Assembly (NCBI GenBank): GCA_003221985.1 | Contig: QHUQ01000052.1 | Location: forward strand, 1 to 63,098 | DNA length: 63,098 nucleotides | Source: Gemmatimonadota bacterium | GTDB lineage: Bacteria > Gemmatimonadota > Gemmatimonadetes > Gemmatimonadales > GWC2-71-9 | Direction: 5' to 3' | Shown: positions 44,605 through 53,696 of the stretch, in pieces | Layout: each line of letters starts with the position of its first letter | Numbering within the stretch: position 1 is the stretch's first letter | Program-made: the position numbers and the translations under genes | The notes under the pieces: model-generated | What the model was told of the DNA's origin: nothing | Database searches by the model: none | What the model saw: the letters and a program-made list of their open reading frames with translations, nothing else

Positions 44605-44643
44605 GGGGCGTCGATTACGGGCTTGCCCGGTCGACGCCCTTTC
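44605..44643 (+). terminator. Terminator hairpin after polA
   Basis: GGGCGTCGA (44606-44614) pairs with TCGACGCCC (44631-44639) around an inner CGGGC/GCCCG hairpin, followed by TTTC. It lies 40 bases after the polA stop and before the pilin gene. Confidence 0.65.
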
Positions 44644-44662
44644 GCGCCCGGAGGGTAAAGCT

Positions 44663-45040
44663 GTGAAGGCACGCGGATTTACGCTGATCGAGCTGTTGAT
44701 CGTGGTGGTGATCATCGGGATTCTGGCCGCATTTGCCATCCCGAAGTTCGCCAACACGAAGCAGAAGGCGTACGTCGCCCAGATGAAGTCCGACATCAAG
44801 AATCTGGCAACGGCGGAAGAGGCCTTCTTCTATGATAGTGCGTTCTACACGACGAGCCTGGTCGCGCTCAACAACTTCCGGTCTTCGACCGGTGTCACGC
44901 TGACCGTCACCGAGGCCTCGCCCATGGGCTGGTCGGCCCAGGCCGTGCACGCCCAGACCGTGCGCCAGTGCGCGCTGTTTCAGGGCAATGCCGCGCCGGT
45001 CAACCCGGCGACCGTGGAGGGCCGGATTACCTGCAGCTAG
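44663..45040 (+). CDS. Type IV pilin-like protein
   Basis: 125 residues from GTG at 44663 with GGAGGG upstream. The prepilin signature is exact: KARG|FTLIELLIVVVIIGILAAFAIP, with cleavage expected after Gly5 and Glu at mature position five. The C-terminal domain is short and ends with a cysteine pair (Cys103 and Cys124) that could form a disulfide. It belongs to the major-pilin/pseudopilin class; no pilin assembly genes are adjacent. Confidence 0.9.
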   Translation: MKARGFTLIELLIVVVIIGILAAFAIPKFANTKQKAYVAQMKSDIKNLATAEEAFFYDSAFYTTSLVALNNFRSSTGVTLTVTEASPMGWSAQAVHAQTVRQCALFQGNAAPVNPATVEGRITCS

Positions 45041-45078
45041 AACCGCCCTATCGGGAGTTCGAACGCCGCCGTGAGGGG

Positions 45079-45315
45079 ATGCGATTCGCCCTCAACGGCG
45101 GCGTTTGGCTTCACCGCCACAAGATCGACGGCGAGCCGATGGTCCACCTGGTGAGCTCGGACAAGGAGCGGCTGCTGGCGTTGGGGCGCACGCTCGGCTT
45201 CCACGCCCGCTGGTTGCAGTACAAGCCGCTCAAGGATCTCGATACCGGGGTCCGCGTGCCGGCCTGGCACTGGGATGTGTGGGGAGAGAAACTGCGCCTG
45301 CTCGATCCTAAGTAA
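45079..45315 (+). CDS. Small protein, DUF4031-like
   Basis: 78 residues from ATG at 45079, selected because the upstream part of the open frame overlaps the pilin gene and is compositionally unlike it. Features: MVHLVSSDKERLLALGRTLGFHARWLQ and PAWHWDVWGEKLRLL, similar in pattern to DUF4031 proteins. Function unknown. Its end overlaps the convergent MMPL gene by eight bases. Confidence 0.5.
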   Translation: MRFALNGGVWLHRHKIDGEPMVHLVSSDKERLLALGRTLGFHARWLQYKPLKDLDTGVRVPAWHWDVWGEKLRLLDPK

Positions 45316-47578
45316 TTTCTTCGACGTCACGCCGGCGGGCCCGTACGCCCGGCCACCAGTTCCAGCGTCCCGCGATGTGCATGATCGCGGGGACAAGCAC
45401 CATGCGAATCAGGGTCGCGTCGAGCAGGACGGCCACCGCCAGCCCGAATCCGATGAACTGCACGGCGAGCACCCGGGCAAACGCGAACACGCCGAACACG
45501 GCGATCATGATGGCGGCCGCAAAGGTGATCGTCGACGCCGTGGCGGACAATCCTTCCATCGTCGCGTGGTCGTTCCGCCCGGTCTTGTCGAACACCTCTT
45601 TGACTCGGGTCAGCAAGAAGACCTCGTAGTCCATCGACAATCCGAAAACGGTCGCGAAGACGAGGACCGGTACGACGACGAAGATCGCCTCGGTCGGTCC
45701 CGACAGCCCGAAGAAACTGGCGCCATAGCCGTGCTGGAACACGAGCACGGTGATGCCGAACGCGGCGCTCACGGAAACGCAATTCAGGACGACCGCCTTG
45801 AGCGGCACGAGCACCGAGCGGAATGCGATGAACAGCATGATCGCGGTCACGCCGAGGATCATCCCGACGATTCCGGGGAAGCGGTGCAGCAGATGCTGCT
45901 GCAGGTCGACGCTCGACGCGGCAAAGCCACCCACCACGATCTCGGCGCCGCGCAGCCGCGTGCCGCTGGCGATCGTGCGACGCACATGGCGCGTGAGATC
46001 CATCATGCCGGTCAATGACACGGTATCGACGGCGATGACGTCCATCAGCGTCGTGCGCCGGTCGGCACTGAGGTAGGCATTGAAGAATTCGGGGTAGCGC
46101 TCGCGGACTGCTTCGGCGTCGCTGTAAAAAATCGCGAGCTGCAGCGTGGACATCCCCGGCCGCAGCGTGGCGACACCCCGCACCTCGCGCACGCGCGCGT
46201 CCTTGCGGATCGAGTCGCTCAGCGCCTTGAGACCCGGCAGCCGGCGGCCCGAGAGCGCCGATTCGCCGGGAGGGAACTGCACGACGACCCGCAGCGGCTG
46301 GATGACGCCGCTCGCGCCCATCTCGCGCAGCGCGGCGAGTCCCTGGCCCGATTCGGCGTCCGGCGGAAACCAGTTGCGGGCGGGCAGACCGATTTTGATT
46401 TGCGTGAGCGGAAACGTCAGGAGCGCGGCGAGGAGGCCGCCGCCGAGGATGGCGCGCCAGGGATGATGGCCGAGGCCGCGTGCCCAGCGCTCCCAACCCT
46501 GCGGCGTGTGAATCCGCGCCAGCGGCTTGGCCAGCCATTTGGGGCGATCGATGTTGCGGCCCAGAATCGCGAGCGCCGCCGGCAGAAAGGTCGTCGCGAG
46601 CAGGACGGCCACCGCCACGACGATCAATCCGCCGACGCCCACCGAGCGCGTCTCCACGAGCGGCGTCAGAATCAGCGCGCCAAATCCGACCACCACGGTC
46701 AGGCCGGAGGTGACGACCGCCGAGCCGGCCGTCTGGATCGTGCGCACCGCCGCGTCGGTAGGCGAGAGCCCGCGATTCAGCTCCTCGCGGAAGCGCGTCA
46801 CGATGAGCAGGGAGTAGTCGATGCCGACGCCCAGCCCGACCATCGTCGTGATGTTGAGCACGAACACCGACATCGTCTGGAACTGCGCCGCGACCGCGAC
46901 GATGCCGAGCGCGATCGTGATCGCCAGCACGCCCACGATGATCGGCAGGGTCGCGGCGACGAGCGCGCCGAAAGCCAGCACCAGCACGGCGAGTGTGAGC
47001 GGCAGCACGCGCTCCTCGCCACGGCGCGTATCCTCGGTGCTGATGGTGCGGACGTCGTAGTCGAGCGCGGGATTTCCCGTGACTTTGATGTCGAAGCCAT
47101 CGGCATCGGGCAGCCGCTCCAGCGTGCTCCCCACCGTCTCACGCAGCTCGGGCACGACCGTGCGGCTCACGTCACTCGTGCTCGAGGGGGTGAGCGCCGC
47201 GATGAGGAAGGTGGTCTGCTTGTCGGCGCTGACGAACGTCGATTCGCCGATCGTCCGTACCGAAATGACCTGGCTGATGTAGGGCTCGCGGGTGAGGGCG
47301 GCGGACACCGAGTCGAGCACCATCGCGAAGCGCGGCTGCGTGTAGCGCACCGGTCCGTGCACCACGATGGCGACGTATTCGGCGATGGGATTGGGAAAGG
47401 CTTCGCGAATGAGCTGCGACGCACGCGCCGATTCCGATCGGGAGACCGCGGTTCCGCGAACGGCAAGGACGCGCTGTACGTGAGCGGCCCTGGGGACGAA
47501 GAGCAGCCCGAGCATCGCCCACGTAGCCAGGACCCAGCCGCGCCAACGCACGAGCTGCTTGGCGGGTAACGCGATCAC
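45308..47578 (-). CDS. MMPL/RND-superfamily transporter
   Basis: 756 residues with twelve predicted membrane segments in two sets of one plus five, each followed by a large periplasmic loop, typical of MMPL. GVGIDYSLLIVTRFREEL and FGLSMDYEVFLLTRVKE carry the conserved Asp-Tyr proton-relay motifs of the two halves. Such proteins export lipids or hydrophobic molecules; the substrate is unknown. Start GTG or ATG at 47578. Confidence 0.9.
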   Translation of the reverse strand: MIALPAKQLVRWRGWVLATWAMLGLLFVPRAAHVQRVLAVRGTAVSRSESARASQLIREAFPNPIAEYVAIVVHGPVRYTQPRFAMVLDSVSAALTREPYISQVISVRTIGESTFVSADKQTTFLIAALTPSSTSDVSRTVVPELRETVGSTLERLPDADGFDIKVTGNPALDYDVRTISTEDTRRGEERVLPLTLAVLVLAFGALVAATLPIIVGVLAITIALGIVAVAAQFQTMSVFVLNITTMVGLGVGIDYSLLIVTRFREELNRGLSPTDAAVRTIQTAGSAVVTSGLTVVVGFGALILTPLVETRSVGVGGLIVVAVAVLLATTFLPAALAILGRNIDRPKWLAKPLARIHTPQGWERWARGLGHHPWRAILGGGLLAALLTFPLTQIKIGLPARNWFPPDAESGQGLAALREMGASGVIQPLRVVVQFPPGESALSGRRLPGLKALSDSIRKDARVREVRGVATLRPGMSTLQLAIFYSDAEAVRERYPEFFNAYLSADRRTTLMDVIAVDTVSLTGMMDLTRHVRRTIASGTRLRGAEIVVGGFAASSVDLQQHLLHRFPGIVGMILGVTAIMLFIAFRSVLVPLKAVVLNCVSVSAAFGITVLVFQHGYGASFFGLSGPTEAIFVVVPVLVFATVFGLSMDYEVFLLTRVKEVFDKTGRNDHATMEGLSATASTITFAAAIMIAVFGVFAFARVLAVQFIGFGLAVAVLLDATLIRMVLVPAIMHIAGRWNWWPGVRARRRDVEEIT

Positions 47579-47668
47579 CTATGATCCAAGCACATGCGGG
47601 CCACAATCATAGAGACGTGCAGAGTGCAAAGCTAGCGGCGCGGCATAGGGTGCTCGCATATTGCGCGC

Positions 47669-48490
47669 ATGGTGGAACGCCGGCTCTCGGGAATGATCAC
47701 CGCTGCTGCGGTGTTGATCGTCCTGTTCATCGTGTGGGATCTGTTTCGTCCGAAGTCGCACCGGGCGGCGACGTCAGACGCCGGCCCGCTCACCGTGGAT
47801 TCCTCCATATCGGTCGCGCCACCCGCCTTTCCGCCGCCCCAGCCGCAGACGACGACGACGCAAGGTGCCGCGGTACCGGCGGCCCCCGGCGGCCGCGAGC
47901 CGTCGTATATCGAGCTCCTGGCGCGGTCGGAAACGCGGCGCCGCATTCGCTCCAGCGGCTCCAGCACCTACCTCGGCGAGATGCTCGAGGCCAGTGGCGA
48001 CTCGATGCTGCGGCGCTGGGAGAATCGCACGACGTCGCCCATCCGCGTGTGGTTCGCCCCGACGCACGCCGCGATGTTCCAGCCGGCTTTTCTCGGCGCG
48101 ATCCGCGCGGCGTTTGGCCAGTGGACGGGGGCGGGGGTGCCGGTCCGCTTCGATTTCGACGGTGACTCCACGAACGCGGAAGTCACCGTGAAGTGGCGCG
48201 TTCAGTTCGAGATCGAGCGCACCGGCCAGACCGACGTTACCTGGGACGAGAACGGGCACATCCAGAGTGCGGTGCTGACGCTGGCGACGTTCGATCCCAA
48301 GGGTGAACCGATGAGCGTGGATGATATCCGCGTCGTGGCGACACACGAGGTCGGCCACGTGCTGGGCCTCGATCACTCGAAAGATTCGACGGACATCATG
48401 TATCCGACGGCGAAGGTGAGAGACCTGTCCGATCGTGACGTGCGGACTGTGTTGCTGCTGTATCAGCTGACGCCGGGGAGTTTGCGCTGA
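47669..48490 (+). CDS. Matrixin-like metalloprotease, membrane-anchored
   Basis: 273 residues. One N-terminal membrane helix (about 8-27), a Pro/Thr-rich linker, and a C-terminal metzincin domain with HEVGHVLGLDHSKDSTDIMYP, the zinc motif HExxHxxGxxH plus the Met-turn. The protein should face the periplasm. Divergent from the MMPL gene, 90 bases apart. Confidence 0.85.
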   Translation: MVERRLSGMITAAAVLIVLFIVWDLFRPKSHRAATSDAGPLTVDSSISVAPPAFPPPQPQTTTTQGAAVPAAPGGREPSYIELLARSETRRRIRSSGSSTYLGEMLEASGDSMLRRWENRTTSPIRVWFAPTHAAMFQPAFLGAIRAAFGQWTGAGVPVRFDFDGDSTNAEVTVKWRVQFEIERTGQTDVTWDENGHIQSAVLTLATFDPKGEPMSVDDIRVVATHEVGHVLGLDHSKDSTDIMYPTAKVRDLSDRDVRTVLLLYQLTPGSLR

Positions 48491-48570
48491 GTCCACGCCA
48501 CATCACGTCGTTCCTGCACCACGTTGCCCCCCCACCTACCGCTTCTCTCGCGCAGGCGCTCGACACGCGC

Positions 48571-49587
48571 GTGCGCGAAGCGGAGCTGATCGAAAAACTG
48601 GAGGCGGGTGCCGTGCGCTGCTTCGCCTGCGGTCACCGCTGCCTGGTGAAACCCGGCCGCCGCGGCATCTGCAAGGTGCGATTCAATAAGGAAGGGACGC
48701 TGTTCGCGCCCGCCGGGTACGTCGCGGCATTGCAATGCGACCCGACGGAAAAGAAACCGTTCTTCCACTGCCTGCCCGGCAGCGACACCCTGACCTTCGG
48801 CATGCTCGGCTGCGATTTCCATTGCGGCTATTGCCAGAACTGGCTCACGTCGCAGGCGCTGCGCGACGACACGGCGGGGGTCATGCCGAGCGATGTGACG
48901 CCCGACGATCTCGTCGCCCTGGCCCAACGCCAGGGCGCGCGCATGGTGGGATCGTCGTACAACGAGCCGCTGATCACCGCGGAATGGGCGGTCGACGTCT
49001 TCAAGGCCGCCCGGCCCGCGGGCTTGAAGACCGCGTTCATCTCCAACGGCAACGCGACGCCCGAGGTCCTCGACTACATCCGCCCATGGACCGACTGCTA
49101 CAAGATCGATCTGAAGGCGATGGACGACCGTCGCTATCGCGAGCTCGGGGGCGTGCTGCAGCACGTCCTGGACGCCATCCGCCTGGTGCACGAGCGGGGG
49201 TTCTGGCTCGAGATCGTGACGCTGATCGTGCCGGGATTCAATGACGACGACGTCCAGCTCACCCGCGCGGCCGACATGATCGCGGGCGTGTCGCCGGAAA
49301 TCCCGTGGCACGTCACCGCGTTTCACAAGGATTACAAGATGACCGACCCCGACGATACGCCGGCGGCGACGTTGCTGCGCGCCTGCGAGATCGGCGCGCG
49401 CGCCGGGCTGCGATTCGTCTACGCCGGCAACCTCCCGGGCCGAGTGGGACGCTGGGAGCACACCTATTGCCCCGACTGCGGGGATCTGCTGATCGAGCGT
49501 CACGGCTACGTCATCAAGCGGCAGCGCGTCGGGAGCGACGGGCGCTGTCCCTCCTGCAGCCGGCGGATTCCAGGCGTTTGGTCGTAG
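48571..49587 (+). CDS. amrS: AmmeMemoRadiSam radical-SAM enzyme AmrS
   Basis: 338 residues from GTG at 48571, the first start in the frame. CFACGHRCLVKPGRRGIC gives N-terminal cysteine pairs, followed by the radical-SAM cluster motif GCDFHCGYCQNW (CxxxCxxC) and FISNGNATPEVL, KIDLKAMDD. It ends with a zinc-ribbon tail CPDCGDLL...CPSCSRRIPG. The family was formerly confused with pyruvate-formate lyase activases; its substrate is not well defined. The usual partners AmrA and AmrB are not adjacent. Confidence 0.88.
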   Translation: MREAELIEKLEAGAVRCFACGHRCLVKPGRRGICKVRFNKEGTLFAPAGYVAALQCDPTEKKPFFHCLPGSDTLTFGMLGCDFHCGYCQNWLTSQALRDDTAGVMPSDVTPDDLVALAQRQGARMVGSSYNEPLITAEWAVDVFKAARPAGLKTAFISNGNATPEVLDYIRPWTDCYKIDLKAMDDRRYRELGGVLQHVLDAIRLVHERGFWLEIVTLIVPGFNDDDVQLTRAADMIAGVSPEIPWHVTAFHKDYKMTDPDDTPAATLLRACEIGARAGLRFVYAGNLPGRVGRWEHTYCPDCGDLLIERHGYVIKRQRVGSDGRCPSCSRRIPGVWS

Positions 49588-50717
49588 CTCTTCTTCTCCT
49601 CCTTCAGTCCGCAGCGCCGTCGTTCACCGCCGAGACGTTCGATCCGCTGGTGATGGCGGGCATTCGGCAACGCGTCTATCCGGGTGCCGCACTCGTCATC
49701 GGCACGCGCGACGGCATCCTGTTTGCAAAAGCGTACGGTCGGTTCACCTGGAGCCCGCAGAGCGTTGTGGTGAGCCTCGACAGCACGTTGTGGGATCTCG
49801 CTTCGCTCACCAAGGTCGTCGCGACGACGCCCGCGCTCATGCTGCTCGTCGAGCGCGGGCGAGTCGACTTGGATTCACCTGTCGTTCGTTACGTCCCGGA
49901 GTTCAACGGCGCGGGCACCGGCGCGATCACGGTTCGACATCTGTTGACGCACACGTCGGGGTTGCGTGGCACGCTGCCGTTGAAGGACGCGCCGGACAGC
50001 GCAACGGCGTTGCGCATGGTGCTCACGACGACGCCGCTCGTGCCGCCCGGCACGCGCATGGTGTATTCCGACCTCAATGCGATTCTGTTGGGCGAGATCG
50101 TGCGTCGAGTATCCGGTCTGCCGCTCGACGCGTTCGTGACGCGCGAAGTGTACGCACCGCTCGGTCTCGATCCACAGGTGCTGTTTCGGCCGCCGCCGCG
50201 GCTCGAGCGCCGCATCGCGCCGACGGGACTGTGGCACGGACATCCGATCGCAGGCGTCGTGAACGATCCGAACGCAGCGAAGCTGGGCGGCGTGGCGGGG
50301 CACGCCGGTGTGTTTGCGACGGCGCGCGGCCTCGCCCGTTTCGCGCAATTCATGCTGGGCGAGGGCGCGCTGCCGGATGGACCGCGCATGCTCAAACGCG
50401 AAACGGTGCACGCGTGGACCCAGATCGCCGTGCCTGCCCGTCGCGGCGCCAGCGCGCGGACGTTGGGATGGGAAGCGTTGCCGACAGGAGAGGAAGTCTC
50501 GAGCGCCGGGACGCTGTTCGGCCCACACAGCTATGGCCACACCGGCTGGACCGGCACATCACTGTGGATCGATCCCGATCGCGGCCTGTTCGTTCTGCTG
50601 CTGACAAATCGCTCGTATGCGCAGGCCGGTGGCGCACGCGGGACGTTCACGGCGCTGAAGGAGCTTCGCGGCCGCGTTGCCGATGCTGCGGCGCGGATTG
50701 TCGATGGCGGCCACTGA
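49578..50717 (+). CDS. Exported serine hydrolase of the beta-lactamase/PBP4-like family
   Basis: 379 residues. TTG at 49578 is the preferred start because it begins a good signal peptide (VVALLLLLQSAAPSFT) and overlaps the AmrS stop. Catalytic motifs: SLTK near residue 77 (SxxK), YSDLN (YxN) and the HTGWTG segment equivalent to KTG. Such proteins act as esterases, DD-peptidases or beta-lactamases; the substrate is undetermined. Exported to the periplasm. Confidence 0.85.
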   Translation: MVVALLLLLQSAAPSFTAETFDPLVMAGIRQRVYPGAALVIGTRDGILFAKAYGRFTWSPQSVVVSLDSTLWDLASLTKVVATTPALMLLVERGRVDLDSPVVRYVPEFNGAGTGAITVRHLLTHTSGLRGTLPLKDAPDSATALRMVLTTTPLVPPGTRMVYSDLNAILLGEIVRRVSGLPLDAFVTREVYAPLGLDPQVLFRPPPRLERRIAPTGLWHGHPIAGVVNDPNAAKLGGVAGHAGVFATARGLARFAQFMLGEGALPDGPRMLKRETVHAWTQIAVPARRGASARTLGWEALPTGEEVSSAGTLFGPHSYGHTGWTGTSLWIDPDRGLFVLLLTNRSYAQAGGARGTFTALKELRGRVADAAARIVDGGH

Positions 50718-51069
50718 TCCGACGCTGATCTATGACGGCGAATGCGGCATCTGCCAGCAAGCGGTGGCGCTGTTGAAACGCTGGGACCGGGAACACGTCC
50801 TCCGCTTCGTACCGTTCCAGGACGAAGCCGCGGTTGCGCGCTTCGACATCGCGCTGCCGGCGCTGGCGGCGGCGATGCATCTGATTACGCCCGACGGTCG
50901 TGTCTATGCGGGAGCCGATGCCGTGCCGGAGCTGCTCCGGCTGTTTCCCGGAAAGCGCTGGCTGGCGCCCCTGTTTCGAATTCCGGGCGTGCGGCCGATC
51001 GCCCGCCGGGTCTATGCCCGGATCGCGGTGCGCCGGCGCTGTCTGGTGCGCGGTATCCCAGGTCGCTAG
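50704..51069 (+). CDS. DCC-family thiol-disulfide oxidoreductase-like protein (DUF393)
   Basis: 121 residues from ATG at 50704, overlapping the previous stop. The N-terminus reads TLIYDGECGICQQAVALLKRWD, with a CxxC pair in the DGxCxxC motif of the DCC family. Predicted redox role, not characterised. A guanine-rich spacer (51070-51103) separates it from the next gene. Confidence 0.8.
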   Translation: MAATDPTLIYDGECGICQQAVALLKRWDREHVLRFVPFQDEAAVARFDIALPALAAAMHLITPDGRVYAGADAVPELLRLFPGKRWLAPLFRIPGVRPIARRVYARIAVRRRCLVRGIPGR

Positions 51070-51108
51070 GTTGGCGAGGAGGGGGAGGGGGGAGGGGGAA
51101 GAGTTCCA

Positions 51109-51417
51109 GTGACGACTGCTGTGCTCAGTTCCGATGGCGTTCGCCAGGCGTTGCGCCAGGTCAAAGACCCGGAGCTCGACATGAACATCGTTGATCTCGG
51201 GCTGGTCTATGACGTGGAGGTCGACGACGGCCTGGTGCGCATCAACATGACGCTGACCTCGCCGGGATGCCCGGCGGGACCGATGATCACGAACGACATC
51301 TACAGGGTCGTGCGAGCGATGGAAGGCGTGAAAGACGTCGACATCGATATCGTGTGGGAGCCCTACTGGACGCCGGACCGGATCGACCCGAAGATCCGCG
51401 CGATGATGGGGTTCTAG
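51109..51417 (+). CDS. MIP18/SufT-type Fe-S assembly factor (DUF59)
   Basis: 102 residues from GTG at 51109. VKDPELDMNIVDLGLVYDVEV and TSPGCPAGPMI are characteristic, including the conserved Cys of TSPGCP. It helps maturation of iron-sulfur proteins in the cytoplasm. Its stop shares the CTAG tetramer with the stop of the convergent RNase D gene. Confidence 0.88.
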   Translation: MTTAVLSSDGVRQALRQVKDPELDMNIVDLGLVYDVEVDDGLVRINMTLTSPGCPAGPMITNDIYRVVRAMEGVKDVDIDIVWEPYWTPDRIDPKIRAMMGF

Positions 51418-52553
51418 CGCAGCGTCTCGAGCAGCGCGTCGCCGAGCACGTCGATTTGCCAGCGCCGCACTTCGGCGATCCGCTCGAGCTCCGTACGATT
51501 CACCGGCCGTGCCCGCACGACCGCTTCCAGCGTCGTTCTCCCGCACAACACCCCCGGCTCCAGTCCCAACTCGGCGGCGACGCGGTTGCGCAGCGCTTTG
51601 ACCTTCTCCAGACGCGCGTCAAAGCCGGAGTCTTTTTGTGGCCGGGGGCGACGCTCGAAGCGCGGGAGCTCGCTCTCATGCAGCGCGTTGGCCCGCGCGA
51701 CGGCATCGAGCAAGGCATCGCCGTGACGGCGGGCCAGCGAGCTGGGCAGCTCGCGAACGTGTGACAGGTCGGCGCGCGTCGCGGGAAGCGCCCGGCTGAC
51801 TCCCAACAGGGAGTCGTTCCCGATGATCCGGAACGGCGCCTTGTCCTCCCGCTCGGCGACAGTATCCCGCCAGCGATGCAACAGTCGTAGCGCCGCCAGA
51901 CTACGCGGCGTCAGTCCTTTCGCGCCTTTGAGCTTGAGGTAGCCCTCGTCTTCACCGCCGGTCAACGCACCCCCGGTCCAACGGAGCGCCTCGAGCTGCT
52001 TGAACTCTTCCATGGCCCAGGCCAGTCGTCCCAGCGCCGTGAGTCGCTGCTCCAGCGCATCGCGCAGCGCGAGCAGGTACTGCGTGTCGGCAGCGGCGTA
52101 CGCCAGCATCGGCGGGGTGAGCGGCCGCAGCGACCAGTCCGCCTTCTGGTGCTCCTTGTCGAGCTTCACGCCGGCGTATTTCTCGAGCAGCGCCGCCAGC
52201 CCGATCGCCGGCTCGCCCGCCAGTTGCGCCGCGATACGCGTGTCGAACAGCCGCACCGCGCGGAAGTTGTAGTCGCGGTCCAGCACGCGCAGATCGTAAT
52301 CGGCGTCATGAAACACTTTCTCGACGTGTGGGTCGGTGAGTAGGCCGCCGAACGGCGCCAGGTCGGCGATGGCGAGCGGGTCGATCAGGGCGGTCTGGGT
52401 CGGGCTCGAGACCTGCAGGAGGTAGATGCGGTCGCGGTAGCGGTGGAAGCTCGCCGCCTCGGTGTCGACCGCGACCCGCGACTCCTTGCGCACGGCGGCG
52501 ATGAGTGCCGCCAGGGCCTGAGGCGTGTCGACATAGCCGGGCGGCGCCGTCAC
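51414..52553 (-). CDS. rnd: Ribonuclease D
   Basis: 3'-5' exoribonuclease active on tRNA precursors. 379 residues from GTG at 52553. The DEDD exonuclease domain carries VAVDTEAASFHRYRDRIYLLQ, FHDADYDLRVLDRDY, and YAAADTQYLLALRDAL; HRDC helices follow (about 215-375). Overlaps the upstream 56-residue gene by four bases (GTGA). Confidence 0.9.
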   Translation of the reverse strand: MTAPPGYVDTPQALAALIAAVRKESRVAVDTEAASFHRYRDRIYLLQVSSPTQTALIDPLAIADLAPFGGLLTDPHVEKVFHDADYDLRVLDRDYNFRAVRLFDTRIAAQLAGEPAIGLAALLEKYAGVKLDKEHQKADWSLRPLTPPMLAYAAADTQYLLALRDALEQRLTALGRLAWAMEEFKQLEALRWTGGALTGGEDEGYLKLKGAKGLTPRSLAALRLLHRWRDTVAEREDKAPFRIIGNDSLLGVSRALPATRADLSHVRELPSSLARRHGDALLDAVARANALHESELPRFERRPRPQKDSGFDARLEKVKALRNRVAAELGLEPGVLCGRTTLEAVVRARPVNRTELERIAEVRRWQIDVLGDALLETLR

Positions 52554-52720
52554 TCCTGCTTCCCTAGCGCCTCCATCCCGGCGGCGATTTGTTCCAGCGC
52601 CTTGGCCAACGTCTTGTAGAATTCCGGATCGGGAGCCTGAGGGGCTCCGCCCAGCGGATCGCCCGCGCATTTGCGGGCGGCTCGCGCCGCATGACGGATG
52701 TAATCGGTGGTCACTTGCAT
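52550..52720 (-). CDS. Small protein upstream of rnd, unknown function
   Basis: 56 residues from ATG at 52720 (MQVTTDYIRHAARAARKCAGD...). Two helical segments, one cysteine. Coupled to rnd by a GTGA overlap. Its ATG and that of the divergent PLP-enzyme gene share the tetramer CATG. No family recognised. Confidence 0.5.
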   Translation of the reverse strand: MQVTTDYIRHAARAARKCAGDPLGGAPQAPDPEFYKTLAKALEQIAAGMEALGKQE

Positions 52721-53696
52721 GGATCGCTCCGCAGTGTTGGCCACAAAGATACGCGCCGCCTTCGCGCCGTGCAGTCTCGCTGCATGGCCGACGCCGCTCG
52801 AGGCACAGCCCGCCCTGGCGCGGGCGCTCGGGCTGCGGGCCCTGTGGCTCAAACGAGAGGATCGAGCCGGCGGCAACAAGGTTCGCGGTCTCGAGTTTCT
52901 GCTCGCCGGCGCGGCGCCCGGATCCGTCTTCGTGACGATCGGCGGCGCGGGCTCGAGCCATTGCCTGGCGACGGCGACGCATGCCCGGGCGCAAGGTCAC
53001 CGGACCGCCGTCGCAACATTTCCACAACCGGAGACGGAGGCGAGCCGAGCCGTCGCGGCGGCGACCGTAGCGGTCGCCAATCCGGTCGTGCGCGCGTCGT
53101 CGCTCGTGACGCTGCCGTGGGCGGTGCTGCGCGCGTGGCGGGCGGCGCATCATTTGGGACGGGGAACGCCACGCTGGATTCCGGGAGGCGGCGCGGATCC
53201 GCGCGCCGTGATCGGACACCTCCTCGCGGCGCTCGAGCTCGGTGCGCAGCTCGACGCGCCACCCGACATGATCGTCGTGCCGTTAGGTACGGGAGGGACC
53301 GCGGCCGGCATTGCGCTCGGCGTCGCGTGGCTGGGGTGGTCGACCGAAGTCGTCGCGGTGCGAGTCGCGCCGCGCATCGTCGCCAATCGCTGGCGCACGT
53401 TGCGGCTCACGCGTAGCACGGCGGCGCTGTTACGGCAGGCGGGCATCGAGCTCAGCGTGCCGCGCCCCCCGCCCCCCGCGCCCCCCCGTTCGGCGATTCG
53501 CGTGCGCGTGGTCGATGCAATGGGAAAAGGATACGGACATCCCACGCCCGAAGGGGAGCGCGCGCGCGCGCTCGCAGCGGAACACGGACTCAAACTCGAT
53601 CCGGCGTACGGCGCCAAAGCCTTCAGCATTTTCCTGCAACCTGCAGCCGGCAACGTGCAACGCGCAGTCTTCTGGCATACATTCGCCTGGCCATGA
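52719..53696 (+). CDS. PLP-dependent ACC deaminase / D-cysteine desulfhydrase-like enzyme
   Basis: Tryptophan-synthase-beta fold enzyme of 325 residues from ATG at 52719; GTG at 52734 is an alternative that avoids the overlap with the divergent gene. The lysine is in GGNKVRGLEFLL, followed by VTIGGAGSSHC and the phosphate-binding GTGGTAAG. This matches the family of D-cysteine desulfhydrase, ACC deaminase and related desulfhydrases; the reaction cannot be fixed from sequence. A Pro-rich insert (VPRPPPPAPP, cytosine tract at about 53459-53490) lies near residue 250. Confidence 0.8.
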   Translation: MDRSAVLATKIRAAFAPCSLAAWPTPLEAQPALARALGLRALWLKREDRAGGNKVRGLEFLLAGAAPGSVFVTIGGAGSSHCLATATHARAQGHRTAVATFPQPETEASRAVAAATVAVANPVVRASSLVTLPWAVLRAWRAAHHLGRGTPRWIPGGGADPRAVIGHLLAALELGAQLDAPPDMIVVPLGTGGTAAGIALGVAWLGWSTEVVAVRVAPRIVANRWRTLRLTRSTAALLRQAGIELSVPRPPPPAPPRSAIRVRVVDAMGKGYGHPTPEGERARALAAEHGLKLDPAYGAKAFSIFLQPAAGNVQRAVFWHTFAWP

